DNA of 64,000 nucleotides from Cristatella mucedo. Taxonomy: Eukaryota; Bryozoa; Phylactolaemata; Cristatellidae. The stretch covers positions 17,284 to 81,283 of the forward strand of contig WPIO01000336.1 of the NCBI GenBank assembly GCA_009760855.2. Direction: 5' to 3'. Within the stretch, counting starts at the first letter, position 1; each line of letters opens with the position of its first letter. Below are positions 10,700 to 22,706 of the stretch, one piece after another. Made by a program: the position numbers and the translations under genes. Under the pieces are notes generated by a model. It made no database searches. It saw nothing but the letters and a program-made list of their open reading frames with translations, and had not been told where the DNA came from.

Positions 10700-12960
10700 C
10701 CAGGCCATTGCCGTCGATTGCCCTCGATTGTGCTTTTGTCGATTGTATAAAAGGATGTGGCTGCACTTTTAATGCAGTGTAATGCAATACGCAAGAAAAG
10801 TTTGAGCTTCTCTCAGCAACTGTCGGTCCGTTTGTAACTGTCCGTTATGGATTGCCGTATTTCCCGGGCCATTGCCGTCGATTGAACGAGCATAATGGAT
10901 GAAAATTATGCGTGAGCACAGGTACATGTTACGTGGAATGAGAGTTGCAGTTTATTGCAGCCAGCCATGTCAATTGTTCACAGATTTTACTATCGGCCCC
11001 TACCATTGCTGTTGATTGCCGTGCATTGCTGACAGTTAACAAAGCATATTGAAAATTCCACGGTTTTACTTTGGACGCAGCGGAATGTTATATATAATGA
11101 CAATTGAGGCTTCCGCGTTGCCAATTTCTCTTTAATTTTCCGGGAACGGGGGTATTGGCCCAGGACATTTTTGTCGATTGCCGTTCATTGCTCGCGATTG
11201 TACGTTCGCGATTGGTTGAAAGGATTTGATTGCACTTTAAATACAGTGGGCTGTGACAGGTAAGATATATTTTATCTTGGCCCAGTCACTTGCCAGTGAT
11301 TTGCGATGGATCGTAATGGATTGCCGTATTTGCCCGTGCCATTGCCATCGATTGCCATGCATTGCCCAAGATTGAACGGTGAGAGCTGGTTGAAAGAATG
11401 TGCTCGAGCAGTGAGGTGTTACGTGGAATGAGAATTGCAGCTTGATGCAACCGATTTTTCGTCGATTTGCCATGTATTTCGGTATTGGTCCCTGCCATTG
11501 CTGTCGATTGCCGTGCATTGACAATTAACGTACAAAATAGCTTGAAAGTCCTGTGATTTCACTTTTAGTACACAGGAATGGGAAATGCGATGACAATGGG
11601 CACTTCGTGCAGTCAATTTGGTGTGGACTTGCCAAGGATTGCAGTGGATTGCTGCTTCGAGCCGTTGCCGTACATTGCCATGCATTGCCTGAGATTGTAC
11701 TAGCACAATTTCTTAAAATAATGTGGTTGACTTTAACCAGTTTGCCTTGTAACGTGCATTAAAAATTGGAGCATTGCGAAACAGATTTTGAAGCATTTTG
11801 CATCAGATTGCTATAAATTGAGGTATTGGTCTAGGCCAGTGCAGTCAATTGCAGTGCATTGCTGCCGAATAATCGAGGCGATGGTAGGGAAATTGTGGGA
11901 TTACACAATAACCAAAAATTAGAGCATGGTGCAATCACTATTAGAGCTTAAAGTGTACGTATTCTGGTCTTTTTTGGCGGCCATATCGGTACATTGACCT
12001 ACTGGCCCGGGCAGTTGCAGTGCATTGCTGCAGAATGGTCGAGGCAATTAAATAATAAATAAATAAAGACTAGCTGATTTAACAGCCTTTTTTGTATAGC
12101 GACAGAAGAGCCTTTACGGCTATCACCGCCGCTTGCAGTGGTGATAACGGATCGCCCTCCAGAGGACTCGAACCCACGATCCCGGGGTCGAGGTCGTGAA
12201 AAGCAACCGCCTAACCTAGTGAGCCATTACGACTCACCAATTACAGTGAAGTTACGCGAGTACACAATAATCGAAGAGTAGAGAAACGTGCAATTATAAT
12301 TTGAGCTTCTAGTGTACGCGTTCTGGTCGATGTGTGGCGGATTGCAGCGGATTTTGGCGGATTGGGGTGGATTGCGGTATGTAACCGGGTCGCTGCAGTT
12401 GATTGCAATTCATTGCATGAGAACTCATGTGCAAATGGAGCGAAATTGTTTGGATGCACTTTGAACTGAGTCTAGTCCTATATACAATGTCAATTAGAGC
12501 TTTGAGATAGCGATTTGAGGACGATTTGCAGTGGAATAGAGTGGATTGCGGTCGTTTTCCAGGTCATTTCAGGCGATTGCCGCTCATTGCCACAGTGCGA
12601 GATTGCACAATTTATTTTTTATTTTACCTGGTTGTGCGCACCGCACGGTGAACTTGAATATGCAATAGAAACTGGAGCTCGGCGCAATGTATTTCGATTG
12701 TTTATGCGGTGGATTGACGTGAATTTGGGTATTGGCTCGGGCTACTGCAGTCGATCGCAGCGCATTGCACGAGAACGGCCGTGTCGATGCAAGTGAGATT
12801 GTTTTAATGCAATTGTCGCAGAGTTTTCTGTCATTTGCAATAAAAAAAAAAAGAGCTTTTCCATCAGGATTTCTGTTGTCGCATGGTGGAATGCAGTGGA
12901 TTGTGGTATTGGCCTGGGCCACTGCAATCTTATTTCAGTGGACTTCGTGAGAACGCATGA
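10700..12960. repeat. Diverged satellite-like tandem array, period about 174 bp
   Basis: A motif resembling GGCCCGGGCCATTGCAGTCG, followed by ATTGC and GTGCATTGC, recurs at about 10862, 10996, 11157, 11331, 11486, 11655, 11828, 12004, 12381, 12558, 12735 and 12910. Spacing is 134-177 bases, mostly 170-177. The one long gap is explained by the SINE-2 at 12060-12240. Units are strongly diverged from each other. Confidence 0.8.
12060..12240 (-). mobile_element. SINE-2 copy inserted in the satellite array
   Basis: On the plus strand it reads GACTAGCTGATTTAACAGCC, GCGACAGAAGAGCC, then GGACTCGAACCCACGATCCC (B box of the opposite strand) and a tRNA-like 5' head ending near TGAGCCATTACGACTCACC. It interrupts one satellite unit. 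Confidence 0.85.
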
Positions 12961-14229
12961 GCGGAATTTCGCGAAATTTTCTGGGTACACTGTACGTATA
13001 GTTAAGTTTGATATTCCAAAATTTTTTGAGCTGTTCGCAGCTGATTTGTGGTGGATTTGACGGGAACTAGAATGGATTGCCGTAGATTGTGGTACAGGCG
13101 TCCGGCGTCAAAGCTCATTTGCATAAGTGCGCATTCGCGCATTTCATGCGAGCAGCGACGTGAAATGTGGTGGACAGATACGTATTAACGCGTACTACAA
13201 TGTCAGCGAAAAGTTTGAGCTCGGCAATGCTTACGTCTGGTCGTTGTTAGCCTAATTAGAGTGGATTTCGGTAATTCGTAGAACCACGGGCCCCTGGAAA
13301 AGGCACCGCCTGAGCAGGCAGAAGAGGAGAACGCGGGAATGGCTATGCGACGTTCCAGTCGTGAGGGCCGCTCCCTCCCCAGCTAGGCTGGTGGACTATG
13401 AAATCTATTTGCTATGGGGGAAGGGGTGTTGCGTGCGCCTGCGGCTTCTGCTGTAATTAGCGAAGCGCCCGACACTAATGCACATGCCTCACCTGTGGTC
13501 AATAGTTAAGCCATTGAAGCAGCGCAGCGTCGGGCATGCAGGTCATATTTCTTGTCGTCTGCTGCGATTGATCGAGCTCTCATATATGTGCCCGTTGAGA
13601 GGTATAAATGAGAGTCGCGTTTACCGCGAACGAGCGCCCGCGCTATGTCTCCGTGAGAGACTCCACTTTAACAGCCGGAGACACCGTTACGCAACAGCAA
13701 CTTTCCAGAGTTCCTACGGCCCAATGTTCGTTAAAACTTCCAACCCCCCCCCCCCCCGACACAATACGTCCACCACAGCTGGCAAGACTAAAGCTGGAGC
13801 AGTTCATGTTTACCAGCCAAGTTCGAGTATGTATCTGTTAATACCAAGTGAACGGGTTGATATCGCTAGTATAAATGGACTGCATTCGGAGCGGATCCCA
13901 TGGGTCGGTAAGACAACTATTTTTAGACACAATGCCAAGAACTGAGACTGCAACAGGCTCATTGGGGCCTGCAGTGCTGACTTAAGCCTAGGTCCAAACC
14001 CTGGTTAAGGGACTCCACGACCCGGGTAGTGGGTTCGAAATCTGCACCTGGCAATTCAATAATGACAGTTGCAAGCCGGGACAAAGCCCACCAGTCTCTC
14101 CTGCCGAAGCTATACGAAGGAAGCGGCTAGTTCAGCCGGTCTGAACTTAATTTGGACATATTCAGACAAGTCCGGAGGACAGCAGCCTTTGAGCTGGGGG
14201 GCCATGTAAGTTGAGGTCGGCTTAGACCA
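12961..14229. other. No gene recognised; a TATAAA-containing GC-rich stretch
   Basis: 13600-13760 has GGTATAAATGAGAGTC followed by open sequence and a run of about 15 C at 13744-13758. This could be a promoter or part of an LTR, but no partner copy lies in the window. 14010-14045 has a GGGTTCGAAATC B-box-like word without a supported SINE. Confidence 0.3.
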
Positions 14230-15350
<1,121 letters not shown>

Positions 15351-15462
15351 ACGGAGGGAAGGGGTATTCCACGAATGGTTAACTCTATGCTCATGCTAGC
15401 TCAAATCGAGCGATTTTAGATTCTGAGAACGATGCAATGGCAGGATGTTAAGTTCAAACAGA

Positions 15463-16184
15463 TGTAGCCGAGTTCCAGGGGTCAGAAGCTAATTCCCGCT
15501 ATACCCCACCATACTCCGGCCATACTGCCGCTGAGCTAGGGTAAGACGAGCGGCTCTCAGGTTAGACCTCTTTATGACTTCGCATGCGCCAACTACAACA
15601 GGGGAACTAAACAAGTCTGCAGCGAGGGTCCTAAACAAAGTACACTATAGGGGCGCAAGGCGACGAAGCAAGCGCGAACAAACGTGTTAGTTGGTCGGTC
15701 GGCTTCCTCAGTCCTGCCGTTGTACCGACTCCAAATCTAACAGTACGAGCGTACCCCGTAAAAGATCCGGCTAGCTGAGTAACTGCTTGGCTTGTCCGAG
15801 TCGACAACTACCACAGTCGTGAGCTTCCGCCGAAAGACGCCAACACAAGTAGGGGGGTCACGAACACGCTACACGGGGAACGCGGAATAACAAATCGCAA
15901 CAATGAGCATGCTATCCTGCTCCGCTCGGGCCTTGGGCACTCGTTGCCTTGCGTGCGTGGCAGCATCGCCGGAGCACGCCTGCACGAATCCAGGTGCATA
16001 ACTCGGCGAGACCGGGAGCCTCCAACACCACGATTTACTCGGCCTACTTCTCCTACCCAAGAGCCCCGGTGACCTCACGTCACCGCACACCGGGCCATGC
16101 CGTAGGTCCGACCCCGGCCTAGCCGGTGACCTTACCCGTTTTACAGCCGTCCGGTCCCAGCCAACCGAACCTAGCCTGGATACA
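15463..16184 (+). mobile_element. Solo LTR, family TGTA...TACA (copy 1)
   Basis: It starts TGTAGCCGAGTTCCAGGGGT and ends CCTAGCCTGGATACA. It is flanked by the identical 4-bp target duplication CAGA (15459-15462 and 16185-16188). It matches 39348-40053 and 61820-62385. The 722-bp copy has no internal retroelement genes beside it, so it is a solo LTR. Confidence 0.88.
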
Positions 16185-16188
16185 CAGA

Positions 16189-16797
16189 TAACGTTAGTGG
16201 TGGGGCGACAGGCGGCTGATGTAAGGTTAGTTCATTTTAACAAGAGCATGAGCACCTTGCCGAAAATTCGGGGCATCACCTCAGCTGACTAGCTCCACTC
16301 TCCCCATCCAACACAACCCTCGCGCCTGCATCTGCAATCGATATTATGAGCCGCAACTTCTTACTCTATTGCAACCACATCTGCTCTCCTGTCCAGGCGA
16401 ACTCTTAATTTGATATTGGAATCGATGCAAAAAACAACGAAATAAAAACCAAGCAGCTGCACCTGAAGTAGGATACGGGCTGGACGGCACTACTATATTC
16501 GTGCTGCAGCAGGTTGCAACGACAGCTGACCCGAGTCCGAGACACGCCGGTAGGCCTGAGGTCAAGCCGTGGTCACTCAATATCAAGAAAGAACGTGCTG
16601 CTCATCCCTTGAAGTGCGATCATTGGGCACCAATAACCATTTCGCCGATGCGGCAAGTCTACCACTGTATCCGCACAGCATTTGGGCGGCCCTCGGCTCG
16701 CTCGGGCTACCCGATCGCCAGGAGTGGCTGCTACTTGGACCGGTAGCCTGCGGTCGGCTGGAGCCACATCCGCTTTTTTGATGAGCGACGGCTAACG
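16189..16797. other. Host flank left of the viral element, no gene recognised
   Basis: GC-balanced host sequence. Base composition and coding signal change abruptly at about 16798. No terminal inverted repeat of the Polinton is visible here. Confidence 0.4.
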
Positions 16798-17155
16798 GGA
16801 AGTATTAGAAGTATTAGAAAAAAAGAGATCTACTGTAAATATAAAGAATGAATCTGATAACTGTTGTGCATTGTGGTGCGTTCTTAGATTTCTTCATTGG
16901 AGAGAAAACCATCCAGAATCAATTTCTGATCTAAATTAATTACTTTTTGAAAATTATCATCTTATTCCTAAAGAAACTGAATTGTTTAACTTAAAAACGG
17001 GATATTCTCAAGCATCAAGTGTTTCAGAAATACCTACTTTAGCAAATTTATTTAATATTTTAATAAATGTTTTTGAATATGATAATAAAACTCTCAGCCC
17101 GCTTCTTGTTGTTGATGAAGAGAAAGAAAAACATTTAGATCTTCTTCTTTATTAA
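16798..17155 (+). pseudogene. POLB: Protein-primed DNA polymerase B, N-terminal fragment
   Basis: The frame starting at 16798 reads through VNIKNESDNCCALWCVLRFL, then HPESISDL, and later LINVFEYDNKTLSPLL and EKHLDLLLY. This order (a short Cys/Trp motif, the RxL..HPE motif, then an INVFxY...PL block) is that of the N-terminal region of Polinton-type pPolB proteins. One in-frame TAA lies near 16937, and the frame ends at TAA about 17154. The protein should continue into an exonuclease domain, but that part is missing. The next recognisable polymerase sequence is at 19796, beyond a hAT insertion. Confidence 0.75.
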
Positions 17156-17459
17156 AACAATCAATTTATTTTGCTAGCCTTCATTTGAACATTCTGGCGT
17201 GAAGGGGTAATAGATTTGTGCTACAGCGGAGCCATTACGATCAAATGTATAAAGCTTCCGAAACCGGAATTAACTGTTTCACACTGTGGTTAGAAAAAAA
17301 AGCCATTTCTCAGCTGCTGCTGCACGAACGAGAATCAGTCAGGTAGGTTATTCAAAAAACGCGTATTTCTAAACATACTTACTAATCCTAAGATATTGCT
17401 GGGGTAAAATATAATTTAATCAATTCGTAACTTATCTGTTTTTTATTTCAAAGAGAAAA

Positions 17460-19429
17460 ATGGCGGCGAGTGTGAATACTAGCAAATAACGGAAAATTGA
17501 CGCAGAAGGAAGACTTTTCAAAGGATCTCGGACTGTAGAGTATTTTGCAATGGAACGCTTTGGTAGGTTAATGTGCCTAATATGCCACGAAACAATCGCC
17601 GTTGCAAAGGAGTAAAATATTAAGCGACATTTTTCAACAAAGCATGGCGACCGGTACAACAGCCTGACTGGTCAACTTCGAATTGAATTCAACGTGAACT
17701 GGTTGAAACAGAGCGTCATCTGACTGCAGTCATTGTTTACAGCAGTCAGCAACAAGTCTGAGGCGTCAACCAAAGTAAACTTTTTAATAGCTGAAGCTAA
17801 AGCTAAGCGGGGCGGGAAGCATTTTCCGATGGTGAATTGGTTAAGCATTGCCTCAGGCTGTTTACTGGTGTGGTCCGTCTAGAAAAGAAGTCAGAAGTAG
17901 AGAAAGTCAGTCTTTCTCATAAAACGGTTTCGAAAAGAGTTGACGAGCTCGCATCCAACAAAGAAGAAAGTCTCACTAAAAGACTAGCTGAATGCGAATG
18001 TCATTCTCTTGCGGTCGACGAAACCACGGACAATAGTGATACGGCTCAATTGTTGGTGTTTGTACGCGGAGTAAAAGGAAGTTTCGTCATTATCGAAGAA
18101 CTTTTGGCTATACTTTCAATGAAAGGCACTACAACGGGGAAGTATATTTTGGATTAGGTCAAGAGGGTCCTCACAAAATTTAATTTTCCTGAAACCAAAT
18201 TGATTTGTCTGACCACAGACGGAGCCCCATCAATGACAGGTATACACAATGGATTCGTATCTTTATTGGTAACATTAGTACCTCATAAATTGTCAGTCAT
18301 CAGTGCATCATCCCCCAAGAACAGCAATGTGCAGAGGTCTTGAGCATGCAACAACTAAAGAACAATGTAGTTTCAACAGTCAATGTAATGTAATGTATCC
18401 CCGTCTGTAACTCCACAAAGTCATAAAGACTATGTGGGTGTTACGCCGGAGAGTTTTCTATAGCTCAGTCACAGCCTAATCGGCTTTCAGTATGCATTCG
18501 GTAGCCAACAGACTGCGTCTCATGCATGTGATAAGGTCTCGTGTTCTAAAACAATGACAATTTCAGGCTTTCCCTGAAGAGTTGTGATCAGATCCTTGTG
18601 ATGTTATTTATTTCTGCCAAGTCGGTTGGCTAAGTAGGGCAAACACGTTAGCCAGGTTTTGGTCACTTCGGTACGAACTAAAAACATTTATGACAGAAAG
18701 GGCAAAAGATGTTGGCTTCCACGATGACCAGCAGTGGTTAAATGATTTGGCTTTTTTGGTGGACACGGCCAAACATCTTGCAGATAATAATGTGAAACTC
18801 CAAGGTAAGGATCAACTGGTCCATACAATGTATGAGTGTTGTCGCGTTTGCGCAAAAGCTGAAATTATTCCGGAAACACTTAGATCAGAAGAAATTGTTA
18901 CATTGCACAACACTAGCAACAAGATCGTCTGAAACGCTCGCTCATATGAAGTACTCCAATCTTGTAAGCAAACTTGTTGATGAACTCGAAGAGAGGTTTT
19001 AGGATTTTCCACATTATGTGGTTGACATGAACATGATTAGTAATCCATTCAATATAGATCCCTCTGATGCACTTGATGAATTTCAACTCGAAATAATTGA
19101 CATTCATAATGACAGCAATTAAAAAAATTGCTTATGATCAGCATGACCTTGTTACCTTTTACAAGCAGGATGTTTCATCAGAGTCTTTTCCTGTCCTAGC
19201 CAAACATGCTCGCAGGTATATTGCACTTTTTTGCAGCACATATTGCTGTGAACAGCTTTTTTTCAGACTGAAAAATGTGAAAACAAAGACTCAATCTGAC
19301 CTTACTGATGAACATCAGGAATCCTCAAAATTGCCACATCCACTGTTGCAGCAGATGTCCACTTTTTATGCAAACAGAAACAATGCCAAATATCTCATTG
19401 ATGCCTGCAGTGCAAAAGACATTGAATAA
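17460..19429 (+). pseudogene. hAT-family transposase (GTF2IRD2/ZBED-like)
   Basis: The ORF starts with ATG at 17460 after a likely 5' UTR intron (17343-17453, GTAGGT...AAAG). An N-terminal BED-like zinc finger shows CLICHETIAVAKE and, 3' of a stop, IKRHFSTKHGDRY. The middle has SLSHKTVSKRVDELAS and LAVDETTDNSDTAQLLVFVR, the conserved catalytic-region signature. The next part has DDQQWLNDLAFLVD. The C-terminal dimerisation domain shows STYCCEQLFFRLKNVKTKT. Stops, frameshifts and a LINE fragment at 18385-18535 break it. Transposase normally binds the element ends and excises DNA in the nucleus. Confidence 0.85.
18385..18535 (-). mobile_element. LINE-B 3' end nested in the hAT
   Basis: It begins with TGTAATGTAATGTA, then reads CCCCGTCTGTAACTCCACAA, AGACTATGTGGGTGTTACGC and CTTTCAGTATGCATTCGGTA. 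The same words occur at 37250-37360 on the other strand and at 53790-54062. The transposase reads ...SMQQLKN before it and resumes afterwards, so it inserted into the hAT. Confidence 0.85.
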
Positions 19430-19795
19430 CTGTGGCATTTAATTAATCTGATGACATAATTAATATGTCAGTCCTTTTCCTGTAATTTTGTAAGTTTTAT
19501 AAGTTTCTGTGTTTATTTTATCCAAATAAAAATCCAAAAGTAAAAGATTGGCCTTAATATCTGTTGATTTTTTTTCAGGACGCATGATTCAATTTTTATT
19601 ATTAATTATTTTAAATTATAAATATGCTAAAAATAATATTGCATTGTGGTTTATTTATTAAGTACAATAGTATTAGTCATACTAAATTGCGATCTTATTT
19701 TCTGATGTGGTCAACTACGCCTATTTACATGTGGCCCCCGAACTTTTTAAATTTTGGAAATATGGCCCTCAACACAAAAAGATTGGACGCCCCTG

Positions 19796-20612
19796 CCTTA
19801 ATGCTTTCAAAAAGAATAGACGGCCTAGATCCTGCAAATTTCTTTACTGCTCCTGGTTTAATTTGGTGTGCGTGTTTGAGATTTTCAAAATTTAGATTAT
19901 ACTTATTAACAAACTTTGAAGACTTTAATTTCTTTGAGAGTGCTATCAGAGGAGGAGTAACACAAGCATCCTGCAGACGTGTTAAGGCAAACAATTATAT
20001 GGCATCAACTTATTATAGTACGAAAGAAAAAAGTTGGTTACTTATGATAGTACGAAAGAAAAAGTTGGGTTACCTTATGTTGACGCAAATTCACTTTATG
20101 CAACAGCGATGACACAATTCTTGCCGACAAGCAATTTTAAATTTTTAGAGGAGAAACAGATTAAGTCAATTACAAAGAAAAAAATATTAGGAATAAAAGA
20201 AAATTCTGAAACTGGTTATGCTTTTGAGGTTGATATGCATTGCCCAGAGGATTTGCATAATGTTTATTCAGACTATCCCACTTCTACCCATTAAGAGAAG
20301 AGTTGATACAGAAGAATATTCACATTATCAAGAGAGTACTTTAGTAAGAGATGAGAATAAAAAATGGATGATTATGAAAGTAAAGTAGAAAAACTAATTC
20401 TCGATTTGAAACCAAGAGAAAAGTATATTATTCATTATAGAAATTTACAGCTTGCCATCGAAAGGGGATATGTATTAATAAAAATGCACAGAATAATGAG
20501 CTTTACTCAGATTAATGGTTAAGTGGATACATAAAAAAATATTGATAGAAGGAAAGAAGCAAAAGATGAGTTTGAAAAGGAATATTATAAAATGAAGAAT
20601 AATGCATAATTT
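19796..20612 (+). pseudogene. POLB: Protein-primed DNA polymerase B, palm-region fragment
   Basis: After the hAT end, one frame shows GLDPANFFTAPGLIW and IRGGVTQASCRRVKANNYM, both typical of cnidarian-type Polinton pPolB just before motif A. A second frame gives motif A as YVDANSLYATAM, with its catalytic Asp, then an EVDMHCPEDLHNVYSDYP block. A third gives KYIIHYRNLQL and EFEKEYYKMKNNA, the start of motif B. Motif C (the DTDS type) and the rest are absent. A near-perfect 31-bp tandem duplication at 20008-20069 (ACTTATNATAGTACGAAAGA) helps break the frame. The exonuclease domain is missing as well. Confidence 0.82.
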
Positions 20613-20771
20613 ATTGATGCTATTTATGATGTCTACAATCTTAATACAAATAAAACACTTGATAAAAAATTAAGCAATACATTTATTGAAGCTGTTTTTT
20701 TATGTTTGTGATGCTAAGGATAAATATGAAGAATCTAAAAAGAAAGCAAGAGAATTAATTAAAGAATAGAA
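20613..20771 (+). pseudogene. Unknown short coding remnant after polymerase
   Basis: Two frames read DAIYDVYNLNTNKTLDKKL and, across a run of T, YVCDAKDKYEESKKKAREL. The lysine- and glutamate-rich composition matches other genes of this element. I do not recognise it. It directly abuts the truncated polymerase motif B, so a deletion joined them. Confidence 0.35.
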
Positions 20772-20791
20772 AATTACACTTACAATAGGAA

Positions 20792-21314
20792 ATGTCAATA
20801 ACAACTGATATCACTGATCCTAACCTTGCTACATCTGCAACTCTACTGAAAGCTAATGTTGACTTTTTTTTTTAAATCAAGAATGACTGATTATGATCAA
20901 CAGACACTTGATTCAGATATTTCAATTATGACTGATGCATCTGCTAAAAAGTTTTATATTGATGAACGTGACATTAAAGCGCAAAAATTAATTAGCTCTG
21001 GAATGACAAGTGTAACAACTGATCTTGAATCTACAGTTAGGACAAAAGTTTATGCTCTTCTTGATACTCCTGGAGAAATCTCTGGTTATACAACATCGAT
21101 TGCTAGTCAATTACCAACACTTTCAACAGTTATCTCAGGTGTAGCAGGAATTAAGCCTGACATCTCTGGAATTGTTAAAGATGAGTGCTATGCAATTCTA
21201 CTGGATATCTCTGATGGAACTAGTGCTGGACAAAAGGCAACACTTGCTGCTCCTGTTGTTCCAACTATGCCTACAACAGTTCCTTCTGATACAATTCCAA
21301 CAAATACTCTGTAA
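20792..21314 (+). pseudogene. Unknown element protein
   Basis: The likely start is ATG 20792, preceded by ACAATAGGAA. The frame shifts at a run of ten T (20866-20875) and continues to TAA at 21314, about 170 codons in all. The product is rich in Ser, Thr, Asp and Ile, with SGYTTSIASQLPTLSTVISG and a Pro/Thr-rich end (VPTMPTTVPSDTIPT). No cysteines or transmembrane segments stand out. It lies between polymerase and the fibre-gene cluster, perhaps a structural gene. Confidence 0.5.
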
Positions 21315-21420
21315 ATAATTTATTTATATAGAAATAAATTCAGTAGAAACAAGAAGTAAAGACTGTCTGACAGAAGCACAAGGTCAACAACATTCTAATT
21401 TTAAGATTTTTTGATAACCA

Positions 21421-21702
21421 ATGGGAAGAATTGAAGATATTAGGTATATACTTTTAGAAGCAGCAAAATTAGTTTTAGAATACAAAGCTTTAAGAGTTAA
21501 TCATTCTGATACTTCATATATATTCACTAAAGTTAGAGATGGATCAATTTTTTCAATATTTCTCAGAGAATTGAAGATAGAAAAAATGAATAGTTTGAAA
21601 TCAGAAGCATACTCTAAAAAGATAGAAACAACTAAAAGACTAATGAAAGGAATGTATTTTACCAACAGAGTTTATTTAAGAAAGTTTAGATTGGAAGTGT
21701 AA
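21421..21702 (+). CDS. Unknown small basic protein
   Basis: An intact 93-codon frame starts MGRIEDIRYILLEAAKLVLE and ends RKFRLEV. It is lysine-rich and probably helical, with no cysteine pairs. It is among the few unbroken frames in the element. It lacks the TATAGA box seen before most other starts. Its 3' end converges on the minus-strand fibre cluster. Function is unknown. Confidence 0.4.
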   Translation: MGRIEDIRYILLEAAKLVLEYKALRVNHSDTSYIFTKVRDGSIFSIFLRELKIEKMNSLKSEAYSKKIETTKRLMKGMYFTNRVYLRKFRLEV

Positions 21703-21789
21703 TTGAATTTAGAGTTCAGTATATTACATCATTAATTAAACCAATTTGAATAACATCTAAATCACTTGGATTAATAGAATTATTTTAGT

Positions 21790-22319
21790 TTAAAACAGGA
21801 AAATAATAGATATAATTATACTACTATTACTATTAGAAATATTAAAGTGTATTATATTAAACTGTGTCACATAATCACTTAATAATAACATATAATTATC
21901 TTCAACACCATAATAAGTGATATTAAGAAAATTAGAAACTAAGAAATTTGGCGAGTAAAATTTGTGATAGTTTCTAACTATAAAATGTTTTATAATATCA
22001 ATATTTAAAATAAGGGTCATTTATCAATCAACATAGTTTACTCTAGTCATTTTAATATCTCTCAATATAATTGATTTTTCAGTTATTTCTTTGCTTGTAA
22101 TAGTGAAGTAAAAATTGTTTTCACCAGAAATATTTATTATTGGAGATGCGTCTCCATCATTCATATTATAAATATCCTTTGTTTTTAATGTTATCTTTGA
22201 GTAAGTTGGTTTTTTATGGTTATATCAGAAAATCTAGATAAGTAATTATCTCTACTGAATGGAAGCCTATTATTAAAACTTGATAAATTTTCTATTTTAC
22301 TAAAAGTCAAAGAACCCAT
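21790..22319 (-). pseudogene. Unknown minus-strand gene downstream of fibre genes
   Basis: ATG at 22319 opens MGSLTFSKIENLSSFNN. The frame shifts near 22210 into a stretch with NMNDGDASPIINISGENN, then TRVNYVD ends near 22027. A further open frame from 22020 to 21790 has NYHKFYSPNFLVSNFLNITY. I treat these as one or two small genes of the fibre cluster. They are beta-prone, rich in Asn, Ile and Ser, and without the DA-TK-Y-D repeat. Separation by only 6 bp from the preceding gene suggests a shared transcript. Confidence 0.4.
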
Positions 22320-22325
22320 AGTAAA

Positions 22326-22706
22326 TTATGTATAATTAAAAAGAGGTTTATTTAATAAGTATATATCAATAGCATTATTTATTGTTAGGCCAATATTTAT
22401 TCCATCATTAACATGTAGTGTATTTATTGTTAAATCGCCATTTACGGTAAAATCCACTTTAGTATCAGTGTACTCTTTTGTTGCAATATCACTTCCATTA
22501 ATTGGAGTTAGTATGTTAACATATTTTTTTGAGTTTGCAGATAAGTCTCATCCTATAACTTGATCTGAATTTTTTCTTAAATAGTTGTTATCAGCAAATG
22601 ATTTTCCAACAGCTTTAAATGAGTCTATGTGGTTTCCAAGATTTACTATTTTGTTTCTAGACATATCCAATGTTCCAGGCATCTGTAAATCGTTTCTACT
22701 GAGCAT
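22326..22706 (-). pseudogene. Short tail-fibre-like protein
   Basis: It starts with ATG at 22706, right after the stop of the previous fibre gene, and runs 126 codons with one in-frame TGA. It has two copies of the fibre repeat: NKIVNLGNHIDSFKAVGK, then FADNNYL, and NILTPINGSDIATKEYTD. This repeat type (N-L-x-x-P-x(4)-D-A-x-T-K-x-Y-x-D) is common in phage tail fibres, where it lies in trimeric stalks. It is probably a virion attachment component of the element when alive. The stop and short length show decay. Confidence 0.6.

Larger units (their letters stand above)
17170..19795 (+). mobile_element. hAT transposon inserted in the polymerase gene
   Basis: The transposase remnant (17460-19429) and the right end identify it. 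The right end reads ATGTGGCCCCCGAAC, then ATATGGCCCTCAACAC, then GGACGCCCCTG ending at 19795. This is the usual hAT/Charlie-type terminus, whose reverse complement begins CAGGGGCGTCC. Polymerase sequence resumes immediately after it. The matching left terminus was not found and may be lost or mutated, so the left limit is approximate. An 8-bp target duplication could not be confirmed. Confidence 0.75.

Noticed and set aside
10223-10772. 150-161 codon frames on both strands
   Set aside because: Driven by CAG/CTG composition. No domain, no splice support and no way to choose a strand.
13744-13758. Run of about 15 C
   Set aside because: Simple homopolymer. No function inferred.
17170-17460. A left hAT terminus and target duplication (GCCTTCAT versus GCCTTAAT after the right end)
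   Set aside because: The 7 of 8 match is suggestive, but no CAGGGG-type terminus stands next to it, so I did not claim it.
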